NCBI GenBank assembly: GCA_947175515.1
Contig: CAMWNA010000003.1
Coordinates: 1-46,544, forward strand
Direction of reading: 5' to 3'
Source: an uncultured Clostridia bacterium
GTDB taxonomy: Bacteria > Bacillota > Clostridia > Christensenellales > Borkfalkiaceae
Length of the DNA stretch: 46,544 nucleotides
The stretch's first letter is position 1. Each line of letters starts with the position of its first letter. The position numbers and the translations under genes were made by a program. Positions 8,695 through 17,785 of the stretch are shown here, piece after piece. Under the pieces are notes generated by a model, which worked only from the letters and a program-made list of their open reading frames with translations, was not told the DNA's origin and did no database searches.

Positions 8695-9882
8695 ATGAAA
8701 AAAAGATTTTTCCTAATATGTATTCTCATAATATTTCTCCTTTCGGTAACGGCTTTTTCCGCGTGTGATAACGGTCGGAAAGGGCCGCCCGATGGGGAGG
8801 AGAGTACGGTAAACGTTTTGGAGGGCGGAAGGCTTAACGACAGCTCGCTTATTTACTGGATTGGAAGAAGGGAGTATTCCGCACAGGACAAAGCCGTTTA
8901 TATCTACTATACGGCAACCGGCTTTACCGTAAAATTTACAGGCACTAAGCTTGAAGTAACCTTTAAGGCTGATAACACGTCTTCTTCAAAAAACAGACCC
9001 TATTTTGTTGCAATGTGCGACGGGCAGACGGCACAGCAGGGCTTCGCATTCTGTCTTACCGAAGAAAACCAAACCGTAACCGTTGCGGATACCCTTAAAA
9101 ACGGGACGCATACCGTTACCGTGCAAAAGCGCAGCGAGCCCGAAAATTCGCTTACCGCAATAACGGCTATAAAGACCGACGGTGAATTTAAAACGCCGCC
9201 AAAGCACACAGGGCTGAAGTTCCAGATTCTCGGCGGCTCGGGTATATCCGGTCACGGCTGCCTTGGAAAACCCAACGAGGGCTGGACGACGGAAAATTCC
9301 TCCTCGCTGCAGGGCTTCGGGTATCTTGCCGCGCAGAAGTTCGGCGCGGAAACCCAGTTCGTTTCCAACAGCGGCATGGGGCTGGTTTGGGGCTACAGAA
9401 ACGTTGCGCCGCTAACTAAAGCGTATGAGTCCGTGGGACTTATAGCAGAATACGGCGGTAACGGCTCAACCAAAGCGGTAAAGGCGCACGGCGAGTGGAA
9501 TCACTTAAGCTGGACGCCCGACGTGGTTATAATCAACATCGGCGGCAACGACTGGAACGCGCATATTTCAGGCTTGACGGGCGCGGCGCGTACTGCGGCG
9601 GAAAAAGAGTTTAAACAAGCGGTGGTTTCGCTTTTGGACCGAATCCACGGACTGTATCCTCAGGCAAAAATAGTCTGGACGTGCAACAGTATAAGGAGCG
9701 GCAACGGTGCTTTGGCAAACGAGGCGATTTCCGCGTTGGAATACAAAAGCGCGGTAAAAGCCGTTTCCGTATCGGACGTAAAGGACGGCGCGGATAACCA
9801 CGCAAGCGCGGCAACGCAGGCTGAAAATGCTCAAACCGTTGTCGACGCTATAACTTCGGCGTTCGGCATTGCGCAGATATAA
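8695..9882 (+). CDS. SGNH/CE2-like carbohydrate esterase lipoprotein
   Basis: A 395-residue lipoprotein with lipobox 'TAFSAC' (Cys24). The N-terminal beta-rich domain (about 45-165) and C-terminal SGNH hydrolase fold (about 173-390) follow the layout of CE2 acetyl-xylan esterases. The catalytic pieces visible are 'GGSGISGHG' (Ser182 as nucleophile, where GDS is usual), 'IGGND' (282-286, the Gly/Asn block) and 'DGADNH' (Asp367, His369). Expected activity is removal of acetyl or similar esters from polysaccharide at the cell surface. It follows the membrane hydrolase by 7 bases. The GDS-to-GGS change is unusual but keeps the serine. Confidence 0.84.
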   Translation: MKKRFFLICILIIFLLSVTAFSACDNGRKGPPDGEESTVNVLEGGRLNDSSLIYWIGRREYSAQDKAVYIYYTATGFTVKFTGTKLEVTFKADNTSSSKNRPYFVAMCDGQTAQQGFAFCLTEENQTVTVADTLKNGTHTVTVQKRSEPENSLTAITAIKTDGEFKTPPKHTGLKFQILGGSGISGHGCLGKPNEGWTTENSSSLQGFGYLAAQKFGAETQFVSNSGMGLVWGYRNVAPLTKAYESVGLIAEYGGNGSTKAVKAHGEWNHLSWTPDVVIINIGGNDWNAHISGLTGAARTAAEKEFKQAVVSLLDRIHGLYPQAKIVWTCNSIRSGNGALANEAISALEYKSAVKAVSVSDVKDGADNHASAATQAENAQTVVDAITSAFGIAQI

Positions 9883-10007
9883 ACGCGCTTTAAGGTAAAA
9901 TAATAACATTAAAAAGCAAACCGCAGTAGTGTGCGGCAATAAGTGTTAATTAATCGAAGAAAGATTAAGAAAGGTTGCGCCGAACATCATAAACCTAAAC
10001 AACGGCA

Positions 10008-10043
10008 ACAGCCCAGAGTCCTTACGGATTCTGGGCTGTTTTT
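10008..10043 (+). terminator. Strong terminator closing the surface-protein operon
   Basis: A 14-bp stem (10008-10021 with 10026-10039, one G-T pair) with loop TTAC and a TTTTT tail. It is about 125 bases after the esterase stop. Confidence 0.88.
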
Positions 10044-10061
10044 CATACGCTAAATTGAAAT

Positions 10062-10574
10062 TTATAATTTAATATCGACCTTATATTCTTTATCTATCAA
10101 GATATAATTCAGGTTGTATTTTTTACATATTAGCAGATTATTTTCGTTTTCGTCAATTAAATCTTCTTGCGTCAAATCTCCGCTTATCAATCTTTGCTCA
10201 ACTACACTTTCGTTTGCCAGAATATCCGAAAAACACTTCTGTATGTAGTCCTTACTCATAATTAAGCAATAGTATTTTATTTGTTTTAAATACTTTTCGC
10301 TAAAATCTTTTTCCCAATCAAACGGTATGTAACAACCTTCCACAATGAGATTTTGTCCGTTTTCTATTGCGGTTTTTACTATTTCTTTAACTATTGACCA
10401 CAAATAAGGCGTTAATTTTTCGTCATCACATACATTTATTGTAGTTTGATTACTTCTTATCAATCCCATTTTCAAGTGGTCGATAGAAAGATACGGAAAT
10501 TTATATTTTTCCAACAATCGTTGCGCCAAAGCAGTCTTACCGGTGTGCGACGAACCTGCAATTAAAACTATCAT
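10062..10574 (-). CDS. P-loop kinase-like protein (zeta-toxin / shikimate-kinase-like fold)
   Basis: A 170-residue small nucleotide kinase-like protein. The N-terminus 'MIVLIAGSSHTGKT' carries a Walker A P-loop (G7-T14), and a following strand and helix contain 'SIDHLKMGL', as in zeta-toxin and adenylylsulfate-kinase relatives where the Asp helps catalysis. 'NLIVEGCYIP' resembles the second core strand. The substrate is unknown. No small antitoxin gene lies beside it, so a toxin role is not supported. It is the last chromosomal gene before the island, and its expression is probably independent. Confidence 0.8.
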   Translation of the reverse strand: MIVLIAGSSHTGKTALAQRLLEKYKFPYLSIDHLKMGLIRSNQTTINVCDDEKLTPYLWSIVKEIVKTAIENGQNLIVEGCYIPFDWEKDFSEKYLKQIKYYCLIMSKDYIQKCFSDILANESVVEQRLISGDLTQEDLIDENENNLLICKKYNLNYILIDKEYKVDIKL

Positions 10575-10608
10575 AACTCTCCGCTAAATTACTGTTTATC
10601 GTACATTC

Positions 10609-10637
10609 ATTATAGCATATTCCTTTTGACAAAGCAA
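10609..10637 (-). promoter_or_regulatory. Extended -10 promoter for the P-loop kinase gene
   Basis: On the minus strand, TGC plus TATAAT (10614-10609) forms an extended -10, with a weak TTGCTT 17 bases upstream (10637-10632). The start codon is at 10574. Confidence 0.5.
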
Positions 10638-10640
10638 GAA

Positions 10641-10676
10641 AAAGAACGGATTGCGATTACTCACAAGCCGTTCTTT
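10641..10676. terminator. Inverted repeat in intergenic region
   Basis: AAAGAACGG (10641-10649) and CCGTTCTTT (10668-10676) form a 9-bp stem with an 18-base loop. A and T runs are built into the arms, so it could act as a bidirectional terminator between the kinase promoter and the repeat at 10692. Confidence 0.4.
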
Positions 10677-10691
10677 CTATTTGTTGCCGAA

Positions 10692-10758
10692 ATAAAAAGT
10701 AAATCCAAACCACTCACTTGTAACAAGTAAATAATTTGGATTATACTCTTTTGGTGCA
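10692..10758. repeat. 67-bp direct repeat, left copy (tRNA 3'-end tail plus terminator)
   Basis: It matches 17786-17852 at 63 of 67 positions. Read on the minus strand it begins with TGCACCA, the last bases of a tRNA, followed by a terminator-like hairpin. Two of the four differences (10707 and 10737) are compensatory: A-T here, G-C in the other copy. It marks the left border of the 7.1-kb island. Confidence 0.85.
10694..10742 (-). terminator. tRNA-type terminator hairpin in left repeat
   Basis: On the minus strand an 8-bp stem (10702-10709 with 10735-10742) encloses an inner ACTTGT/ACAAGT helix and is followed by TACTTTTT. The right-hand copy keeps pairing by a compensatory change. Confidence 0.7.
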
Positions 10759-10904
10759 TAATGGATAAAAAGGATTTTTTTGAGTAAAAAATGGCTAAGC
10801 CATATTTTGGGAATTGAACAGTACTATTTTTAAGGAGTTAGTCAGCTTAAGGGAATTTATAAGAATAATAAACTATTAATAGTCATTAATTTTATAATTA
10901 GCAC

Positions 10905-10933
10905 TTGAAATGCATGTCGAATTATGGTAAAAT
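10905..10933 (+). promoter_or_regulatory. Promoter of the HD-GHKL gene
   Basis: TTGAAA (10905-10910), a 17-bp spacer and TAAAAT (10928-10933) preceded by a TGG extended -10. The 15-mer ATTATGGTAAAATAT (10921-10935) recurs at 45332. Between the left repeat and this promoter I see only a small inverted repeat, ATGGCT/AGCCAT (10791-10803). Confidence 0.7.
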
Positions 10934-10965
10934 ATGGTAAATATTTGATAATCTAAGGAGGAATT

Positions 10966-13900
10966 ATGTCCGAATTTAAAACATATATTGAGCAACAGGC
11001 GGAGCTTGCAGAAAAATTATCAATTTGTGGTGGAATAAGTTTAATAAATATTAAAAAAGCAGTAACAGAGATGTTGTCGCTTATACATAGAAACGGTTTG
11101 TTTGAAGAATACACTTCGCATACGATAGCTCATGTAGATAGAATGCTAGATATTATTGAATGGTTAATACCAGAAGATACCAAGAAGATAATGACTCATG
11201 CAGAATATTTAATGTTAACACTTGCAGTATATTTTCATGATCTAGGGATGCTGGTTAGCAAAAAGGAATTTGAAGCTAGAGAGGATTCAAGTTATAAAAA
11301 ATTTAAAGAGAAAGTAAGTAAAGGGTCTTCTGAATACACAAGTTATACTAAATGTGACGATAAATTTCTTTATCAAGAATTTGTTAGAGAGAATCATGCA
11401 AAAAGAATTAGAGCTTGGATTGAAGGTAAAAATGTTATTGATTTGGGGAACGCTGAAGAACAATGCTCCATTATAAAAGATTTACTATCTAATCTTGATA
11501 ACAAATTTAGATCTGATTTAGCTATGATTTGTGAGAGCCATCATAAAGATGACATTGATGATTTTAAGAAATATAAAATAGACTCTTGTTATGGTAGTGA
11601 TAAAAACGAAAAAGCTAATTTGAATTATGTAGCTATAATATTAAGGTGCGCAGATTTACTTCATATCACAAAAGATAGAACTCCATCTATTTCACGAAGA
11701 ATAATCAATGTTTCTAATCCTATAAGTGTTTTAGAGTGGGAAAAGCAACAAGCTGTTAAGGCTGTAAGACCGAAAAAAAATAGGAATGAAGAGGGGAATA
11801 TAGATAACACTGTTGATAAAGATACTATAGAGATTACTGCTTATTTCGATGGTGCTGAAACGGCAGAAGCTTATTTTGGGCTATCATCTTATTTGCAATA
11901 TACACAAAAAGAGTTGCAAAAATGTAATTCTATTTCTATTCATGCACAGAAGTCTGAAGGTGCTGATGGATATTTATTTCCATGGCGAAAAATCGATGAT
12001 TCGGAAATTACTGCTGTTGGGTTTGAAACAAAAAAATTGCAATTTACATTAGCTCAGGAAAATATTTTACAACTTTTGGTTGGACATACATTATATAACG
12101 ATTCCTCTGTAGTTGTTCGTGAAATAACACAAAATGCGATTGATGCAGTAAAATTACAAAATCAAATTGAGCGCAATAAAAGTAGATCCATTACTGACGG
12201 GCAAATTATAGTGAATTGGGATAAAGATAAAAGGTTATTGAGCTTTACAGATAATGGAACAGGGATGACAATAAGCGAGATTGAAAACTATCTTCTTACT
12301 GTCGGGGCATCAAAATATCGAGATGAAACTTTTATAAAAGAATTTCCTAATTTTAATTCAATAAGCCGGTTTGGAATTGGTATTTTGACTTGTTTTATGG
12401 TTGCTGATGATGTGGATATAATTACAAATTCTGAGGAAGAGACTCAAGCTAATATGATTAGCTTGAGAAAAGTTAATGGCAATTATCTATTAAAAAAAAT
12501 AGATAAGGGCAATGTGGTTAAAAACATACAGAAGCATGGGACAAGAATAGAGCTTCATATACGTAATAAAATTGAAATGGACAAATTAGAATCCGATTTA
12601 AGAAAGTGGATTGTTGTACCTGAAATTCCGGTATTCTTATCATTTGATGAAAAGAAATTAATTAGGATTGGCTATGATAAATTAAGTGATGTAATTATAG
12701 ATTATTTTAAACGTTTAAATAAGAAATTTGATAATATAAATTATAAGATTTTTGAGAAAACCCAAGGTGATGTATCAATTGCATGTGCATTAAGATATAA
12801 TAAATATTTATCTGATTGGAGTTTAATGCCAATCGATAGAGATGCGTTTTTTGAAGATGAATACCCTATAGGAACTTGTGTTGAGGGAATTCGAGTAGAG
12901 TTTACCACGCCTGGATACAGAGGAGAAACAATATTTGCTATTGCTAATATTAAGAATAGCAAATTTAAAACAAATGTTGCAAGGTCTGCATTAGAATTTG
13001 ATATCAATAATCAAATATTAAATGATATTTATTCTTGTTATAAAGATTATATTCAAGAGCAGATTGATAATTTGGAAAAAAATAATTTTTCTAAGTCTTG
13101 GGCGTTAGAGGAAGGAAATTATTTAATGATGCCTTTATTTGACTCTAGATATAATAATCAGGAATGTAGACCTATTAATATAAGCAGTTTAATTAAAAGT
13201 TTAGGAGAGTTAAAATGCCTCATATTAGAGAATGCAGGGAAAAGGGAATTTGTTGCAGCTTCAGAAGTGCATAAGCTGGATGAATTTAATATTGTTGAGT
13301 GTAAAATGGCTTATGCTATCGAGTCACTGTTTAAAGAAATAAAGAGTGAAGCGACATTAGAAAGTATAATTAATGTTGTTTGCATAGAAGATAATTTTTT
13401 GAAAGGCATTAAAAATGTAATTTGTAACTATGATCATAGTAATATTTTACATCGTTATGCTTTGAGCGGTAAAGCGGTATCTTCTATATTTGTAAATCAA
13501 ACTCATCGTAGAATTCATTTGACTTTTTCAAATAGTGCCGATATGTGGGAAAAATTTAATTTGTCATATGAATTTAATAAATATTTATATATTCCTAAAA
13601 AAGAATTTTTTATAAAAGGGCTCGATGATGAAATAGGAGTTGATTCGGCTAGTGGAATATATTTAAGAAGTGATTCTGGTTTTTGTGCTTATATTAAAGA
13701 GTCAATTTACGAATTAAAAAATAGTGTTAAAGATAATAAGTATTTAATTGATAGTTTTCTATCTACTTTATTTAGTTCTAGAATTTTGGAAAAAGTTTAC
13801 GATAAAGATTTGGATTTTGATTACACTGATATTTTTGATGAAAGATTTTCATATAGGAGAAATGATTCCTTATCGCAATTATGGTCAAAAATTGATATGG

Positions 13901-13980
13901 AAAAATTCAAATCGGAAATTTTGACAAAAAATCTTTCATTGTTTTCTATTAGCAACTGGTCAAGGAGAAATGATGAATAA
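10966..13980 (+). CDS. HD-domain + Hsp90-like (GHKL) ATPase protein, predicted defence effector
   Basis: A 1004-residue cytoplasmic protein. The N-terminal HD phosphohydrolase-like domain (about 30-240) shows His52/His56, the paired His91-Asp92 in 'YFHDLGML', 'ESHHKDD' (His192/193) and 'RCADLLH' (Asp230). A GHKL ATPase domain follows (about 355-560): N-box 'REITQNAIDAV' (Glu386, Asn390), G1 box 'DNGTGM' (429-434) and G2 box 'FGIGI' (469-473). These are the ATP-lid elements of Hsp90/MutL-type enzymes. The C-terminal 400 residues show no motif I recognise. HD-plus-Hsp90-like proteins are known from bacterial conflict islands. The start has a very strong AAGGAGG. It stands alone, AT-rich, inside the repeat-bounded island. 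An antiphage role is inferred. Confidence 0.85.
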   Translation: MSEFKTYIEQQAELAEKLSICGGISLINIKKAVTEMLSLIHRNGLFEEYTSHTIAHVDRMLDIIEWLIPEDTKKIMTHAEYLMLTLAVYFHDLGMLVSKKEFEAREDSSYKKFKEKVSKGSSEYTSYTKCDDKFLYQEFVRENHAKRIRAWIEGKNVIDLGNAEEQCSIIKDLLSNLDNKFRSDLAMICESHHKDDIDDFKKYKIDSCYGSDKNEKANLNYVAIILRCADLLHITKDRTPSISRRIINVSNPISVLEWEKQQAVKAVRPKKNRNEEGNIDNTVDKDTIEITAYFDGAETAEAYFGLSSYLQYTQKELQKCNSISIHAQKSEGADGYLFPWRKIDDSEITAVGFETKKLQFTLAQENILQLLVGHTLYNDSSVVVREITQNAIDAVKLQNQIERNKSRSITDGQIIVNWDKDKRLLSFTDNGTGMTISEIENYLLTVGASKYRDETFIKEFPNFNSISRFGIGILTCFMVADDVDIITNSEEETQANMISLRKVNGNYLLKKIDKGNVVKNIQKHGTRIELHIRNKIEMDKLESDLRKWIVVPEIPVFLSFDEKKLIRIGYDKLSDVIIDYFKRLNKKFDNINYKIFEKTQGDVSIACALRYNKYLSDWSLMPIDRDAFFEDEYPIGTCVEGIRVEFTTPGYRGETIFAIANIKNSKFKTNVARSALEFDINNQILNDIYSCYKDYIQEQIDNLEKNNFSKSWALEEGNYLMMPLFDSRYNNQECRPINISSLIKSLGELKCLILENAGKREFVAASEVHKLDEFNIVECKMAYAIESLFKEIKSEATLESIINVVCIEDNFLKGIKNVICNYDHSNILHRYALSGKAVSSIFVNQTHRRIHLTFSNSADMWEKFNLSYEFNKYLYIPKKEFFIKGLDDEIGVDSASGIYLRSDSGFCAYIKESIYELKNSVKDNKYLIDSFLSTLFSSRILEKVYDKDLDFDYTDIFDERFSYRRNDSLSQLWSKIDMEKFKSEILTKNLSLFSISNWSRRNDE

Positions 13981-14029
13981 TAATTATTTTTTGCTCAATG
14001 TTTGTATACAAAGGATTTAAGGTTAAGAT

Positions 14030-14794
14030 ATGTACACAAAAGAAGTTCAAGAATTGGTTTTGGCGGATTATAAAAGTGGTAGAAGTGCAAGAGAGATTTG
14101 CGAAGAATATAAGATTTCGAGGAGCTGTTTGTACAAATGGGTATATGTTAATGAGGTTCGCAGAGATAAGAAAACGGAAAACGAATTTACATATAAACAG
14201 CTTGAAATTTTACAAAGACAGTTATATAAACTATCTAGAGAAAATGAAATTTTAAGGTTTGCTTATGAACATTTAAATCCGAGTTTAAAGCAAAAATTAG
14301 AGATAGCGGATTTATTGAACAGTAAATATAAAACCAAAGAAATGTGCAGAGTGATTCAAGTGGATCACTCTACTTTTTATAATCATGACAGGCGGGGTGT
14401 TAAGGTTACACAAAACCAAATACGGAATGAGCGGCTTAAAGAGAAAATTCTAGATATTCACAATAAAAGCGGAGGAAGATTCGGTTCTAACAAAATATTC
14501 GAAAAATTAAAAGCCCAAGGAATTCCATGTTCCTTGGGTAAAATTTCGTCTTTGTTTAAAGAGCTTGGATTGGTTAGTAAACGCAGAAAAAGACCGATTA
14601 AGAAAGCTGATAAACCGAAAAGATTTTATTGCAAAAATAAGCTAAAACAAAACTTTGTGCAAAGCCGACCTAACTTATTTTGGGTGGGCGATGTAACGGA
14701 AGTTAAAATTAAAAGCGCAAAATTTTATCTTTGTGTAGTGTTAGATTTATATTCTCAGAAAGTAATTGCTTATCCTATTTATAAATATCAATAA
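14030..14794 (+). pseudogene. IS3-family (IS150-like) transposase, 3'-truncated
   Basis: 254 residues in one frame cover the OrfA-like HTH ('GRSAREICEEYKISRSCLYKW', about 18-38), a coiled-coil segment, the second HTH-type region and the start of the rve catalytic core ('FWVGDVTEV' for the first Asp and 'VVLDLYSQKVIAYPI' for the second). The reading frame stops shortly after the second Asp, so the catalytic Glu and the rest of the core are missing and the protein cannot be an active DDE transposase. No terminal inverted repeats are visible. It ends one base from the end of the converging NTPase gene, so the right half was probably replaced by that gene block. Confidence 0.85.
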
Positions 14795-14795
14795 A

Positions 14796-17123
14796 CTATA
14801 TACGGTTAAAAATAGAATCTACTTCATCTAATTCAGTTTTTTTATCAAGACTTTTTTCATCATCATAAAAATCATAGTCAGAATAGTTTGATAGATATGC
14901 ATCTACTGCATCCGATGCGCCATTTACCGATATTGGAATATCGTATAGAAAATCATCTGATATTATTATATCATTAGGTAAAAGGCGCAGTTGGTTTTCT
15001 ACATACTCTGTCGCTAATTCAATTATTCTATCTTGAAGTCGCTCAACTGCAGAATTCTCATCAAAATATTCTCCATCAAAAGAGTACGCACCTTCTATAC
15101 AAGGACCGATGTCCACAATAAAATCTGATATGTCGACATCCTCGAAATATACTTCTATAGCATCTTTGATTTCTTCAGTTGCTATTTCAATAAAAATTTT
15201 TCTGTCTTTAAGATTTATAATTTTTTCTTCTATAATATCAACTAAAGCAATAACGTCGTCAAATTCCAATGTGGATAACATTTCATGTATGCCGTTCTGT
15301 TCTATTAAAAATTCATTTATTCCGTAAAATTCATAAAGCTTATCGTTAAATAACTCTCTAATTATAATGTTTAATGGCATCTTTAGTATTTGTTTGATTG
15401 CGAGGCCGTCTGGATTCTTTAGGTATGAAAATATAATATCTTTGTAACGGAGATCACAAATTTTCCCTTTTGCTATGCAATACACCATGAGTGCGTGCTT
15501 TTGGCTAGTGCTTTCAAAAAACAATTTGTCCAACTTATGAGTGGTTAATAGAATAATAGCTTCTTTATAAAATTCATCCGATGTTAAAACACGCTGTAAT
15601 TGAGTTATATAAAGTGAATTTTTTATTATTGTTTGTCTTTCAATTACATTCTCTTTTAGTCTTCCTTCTATATAATCGTTGATGGAAGGATTGAGTACAG
15701 ATATTAATTGAGAACCTTTTTTATCAATAATTTTTATAAAGCTGTCAGTTAATCTAATCATTGAGGCCTCAAATTGATTTATAGTAAGGTCGATGTCTGT
15801 TTCATTGGTAATGGCATTATTAAAGCACTCAAGTAATAATTTTTTATCGACTTCTTTATCTGAAATAGAGAAGAGAGTGGATAGGAAAATTCTATCCGTT
15901 TTCTGCAGTTTTCTTTCGTACTCATCTTTCCATAGCTGTTTAGGATTATTAAGCTGTGAAATGATGTATTTAAAATAATCACTCTCACGGGTGTTTTTAT
16001 ATCTATTTGGATTGCATACGAACTCGATTAGTCTTGGATTATAATTGGAATGTTCTATTATTTTAAGATAATTCTTATCTCTTTTTATTTCTTTTAAGTA
16101 ATTTGGTTGTGAGTTATTGAAATATAGATGATTATAAAATATCTTTGCCTTTTCAACAAGTGTCATGGCGTTCATATCAATTATGAATACCTTATATTCA
16201 CCATTCTCTAAACTTTGGATAAGTTCAGGCTTTTGCTCTTTTGCTTCTTGAAATATAGTGATTCGGGAATTTAGTACAAGGAGTTTATTTTTAGACAAGT
16301 TTACATACTTGATTAGTGATAATAATTCTTCATTTTGACTGCTTTTCATTTCAAAGTAAGCTTGTCCAAAACAATCATCAACCAAAATAATTTCTTTTGT
16401 ATCAGGGGTGCGAGATAATGATTTTTTTAGTTCTTTCAAATCTGTGCTGTTAGTTGTGTATCGTACTTTGAATTCTTTTGTGGCATAGTAAAGAATTAAC
16501 ATTTTAGAAGTAATTGTTTTTCCTACGCCGGGATTTCCAGTAATAAATAATGTTTTATTATGCGAGAGACAATCTAAACATTTATCAAATACTTTTGTTT
16601 TGACAAAGAATTTTTTATCGTTATCTATATTTGATAATAGAGATTCGCAATCAATAAATGTATCATTATTACTTAGCTTTTCTAAAATCCCTATTGAATC
16701 TAACCAAAGTTTGTAATGCTTGGTTAAAATATCGTTATTCTCAGGTTTTTGTAAGAAGTCATCGATTTCAGTTAATGTTACAATATTTTTGTCTGATTCC
16801 ATAAAGTCAGCAAAAAGCATATAAATTTCTTTAACTTTTTTAGGTGAAAGTTCTTTTGAGCAACATATGTAATACTGTTTAGGACGAAGTATTTGTACTT
16901 TCTTTAATTCATTTTTTAATGACGAAATGAGTGTCTCAGTGGAGGAGTTAATGTAATGCTTAACCTGAATTACTATACTATCATTGCTCAGAGTATCAAC
17001 TAAATCAATTCCACCATCTTTTCCTCTTGCGAATCTACGTAAAGAGGTTTTGAGAATTTTTTGCATAATATCCTGACATAGGTATTCAAATTCAACATCA
17101 TTTAAATTTGAGTAGTTTAACAT
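14796..17123 (-). CDS. Restriction-endonuclease-like + STAND NTPase defence protein
   Basis: 775 residues from ATG at 17123. That start is chosen because GGAG lies 6 bases upstream and because anything longer overlaps the XRE gene. The N-terminal Mrr-type nuclease fold (about 1-110) has 'GKDGGIDLVD' (Asp40) and 'IVIQVKHY' (Gln53, Lys55), the D...QxK catalytic pattern. A P-loop NTPase of the nSTAND3 type follows: Walker A 'GNPGVGKT' (196-203) and Walker B 'IILVDD' (Asp249-Asp250). The remaining 450 residues are helical and probably act as a sensor, as in STAND proteins, with an acidic C-terminus. It is cotranscribed with the XRE gene 19 bases upstream. Nuclease-STAND fusions are typical of antiphage abortive-infection proteins; the specific role here is inferred. 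Confidence 0.83.
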   Translation of the reverse strand: MLNYSNLNDVEFEYLCQDIMQKILKTSLRRFARGKDGGIDLVDTLSNDSIVIQVKHYINSSTETLISSLKNELKKVQILRPKQYYICCSKELSPKKVKEIYMLFADFMESDKNIVTLTEIDDFLQKPENNDILTKHYKLWLDSIGILEKLSNNDTFIDCESLLSNIDNDKKFFVKTKVFDKCLDCLSHNKTLFITGNPGVGKTITSKMLILYYATKEFKVRYTTNSTDLKELKKSLSRTPDTKEIILVDDCFGQAYFEMKSSQNEELLSLIKYVNLSKNKLLVLNSRITIFQEAKEQKPELIQSLENGEYKVFIIDMNAMTLVEKAKIFYNHLYFNNSQPNYLKEIKRDKNYLKIIEHSNYNPRLIEFVCNPNRYKNTRESDYFKYIISQLNNPKQLWKDEYERKLQKTDRIFLSTLFSISDKEVDKKLLLECFNNAITNETDIDLTINQFEASMIRLTDSFIKIIDKKGSQLISVLNPSINDYIEGRLKENVIERQTIIKNSLYITQLQRVLTSDEFYKEAIILLTTHKLDKLFFESTSQKHALMVYCIAKGKICDLRYKDIIFSYLKNPDGLAIKQILKMPLNIIIRELFNDKLYEFYGINEFLIEQNGIHEMLSTLEFDDVIALVDIIEEKIINLKDRKIFIEIATEEIKDAIEVYFEDVDISDFIVDIGPCIEGAYSFDGEYFDENSAVERLQDRIIELATEYVENQLRLLPNDIIISDDFLYDIPISVNGASDAVDAYLSNYSDYDFYDDEKSLDKKTELDEVDSIFNRI

Positions 17124-17142
17124 TTGTGTCTCCAAATTTAGC

Positions 17143-17508
17143 TTAGCTATTAGTTTCTCTGAGTAATTTAAGTACGGCTTCTTTAAGTTTAGCGTTAGCG
17201 GCAGAGGACGGATCGAAACACATCTCAATAAATTCTTGCATTTGCTCGTTGTCTTGCCAAACCTTCGGCTGGTAATCGTACAATTTGCCCTGAGGATTAT
17301 CTGTTCTTCCGAAAATATAATCAAGCGATACGTCGAAATAGTTCGCATACCATAAGAGAACTTCATTTGATACTTCAGAAATGCCGTTCTCATACCTATT
17401 AAGCGCAGATTGAGAAATGTTTCCATTTAAACTACATAATTTCATTTGGGACAGTTTGACACCTTGTCTTAAATCTCTTAATCTCTGTCCAATTATCTTA
17501 TTATCCAT
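17143..17508 (-). CDS. XRE-family helix-turn-helix regulator
   Basis: 121 residues with an N-terminal HTH_3 domain (about 7-66): 'RLRDLRQGVKLSQMKLC', recognition segment 'ISQSALNRYENG', and the 'DVSLDYIFGRTDNP' tail common in phage-type repressors. The C-terminal 50 residues have no recognisable domain. The start has AAGGAG with good spacing and a perfect -35. It is the first gene of a two-gene operon with the nuclease-NTPase and probably represses it, possibly through the inverted repeat at 17561-17574. Confidence 0.9.
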   Translation of the reverse strand: MDNKIIGQRLRDLRQGVKLSQMKLCSLNGNISQSALNRYENGISEVSNEVLLWYANYFDVSLDYIFGRTDNPQGKLYDYQPKVWQDNEQMQEFIEMCFDPSSAANAKLKEAVLKLLRETNS

Positions 17509-17528
17509 ATAATCACTCCTTGCAAAAT

Positions 17529-17574
17529 ATTTTAATCATTATCTGGGTAAATGTCAAGTCTTTATGTGCATAAA
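17529..17574 (-). promoter_or_regulatory. Promoter and possible operator of the XRE/NTPase operon
   Basis: On the minus strand, TTGACA (17557-17552), a 17-bp spacer and TAAAAT (17534-17529). A TTTATG/CATAAA inverted repeat with a 2-base centre (17561-17574) sits directly upstream of the -35 and may be the regulator's site. Confidence 0.75.
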
Positions 17575-17785
17575 AAATTAAGATTTCAAAAAGAATCAGC
17601 CATTGAATAATTTTAAACTTTCGACAAAACTTCCTATAAAAAGACAGTTCACTGCCCGTTTATGGGAATTGAACGCATTGTAGCTATATGTAATTTATGA
17701 TATAATTCATACTGAACCACTATATTTAACGAGTGGTAATATATATAGTTTGGGGCGGTAAAGCCGCCTTGCCTTAATTTCAGAT

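Noticed and set aside
10062-10574. Zeta-type toxin of a toxin-antitoxin pair
   Set aside because: No small antitoxin gene is adjacent and the P-loop fold is shared by many harmless kinases.
13998-14255. Reading frame overlapping the transposase start
   Set aside because: A frame shadow of the IS3 OrfA-like region with no ribosome binding site or domain.
17124-17426. A longer N-terminus for the nuclease-NTPase (about 100 more residues)
   Set aside because: It reads the XRE gene in another frame, gives an untypical sequence, and a good ribosome binding site sits before the ATG at 17123.
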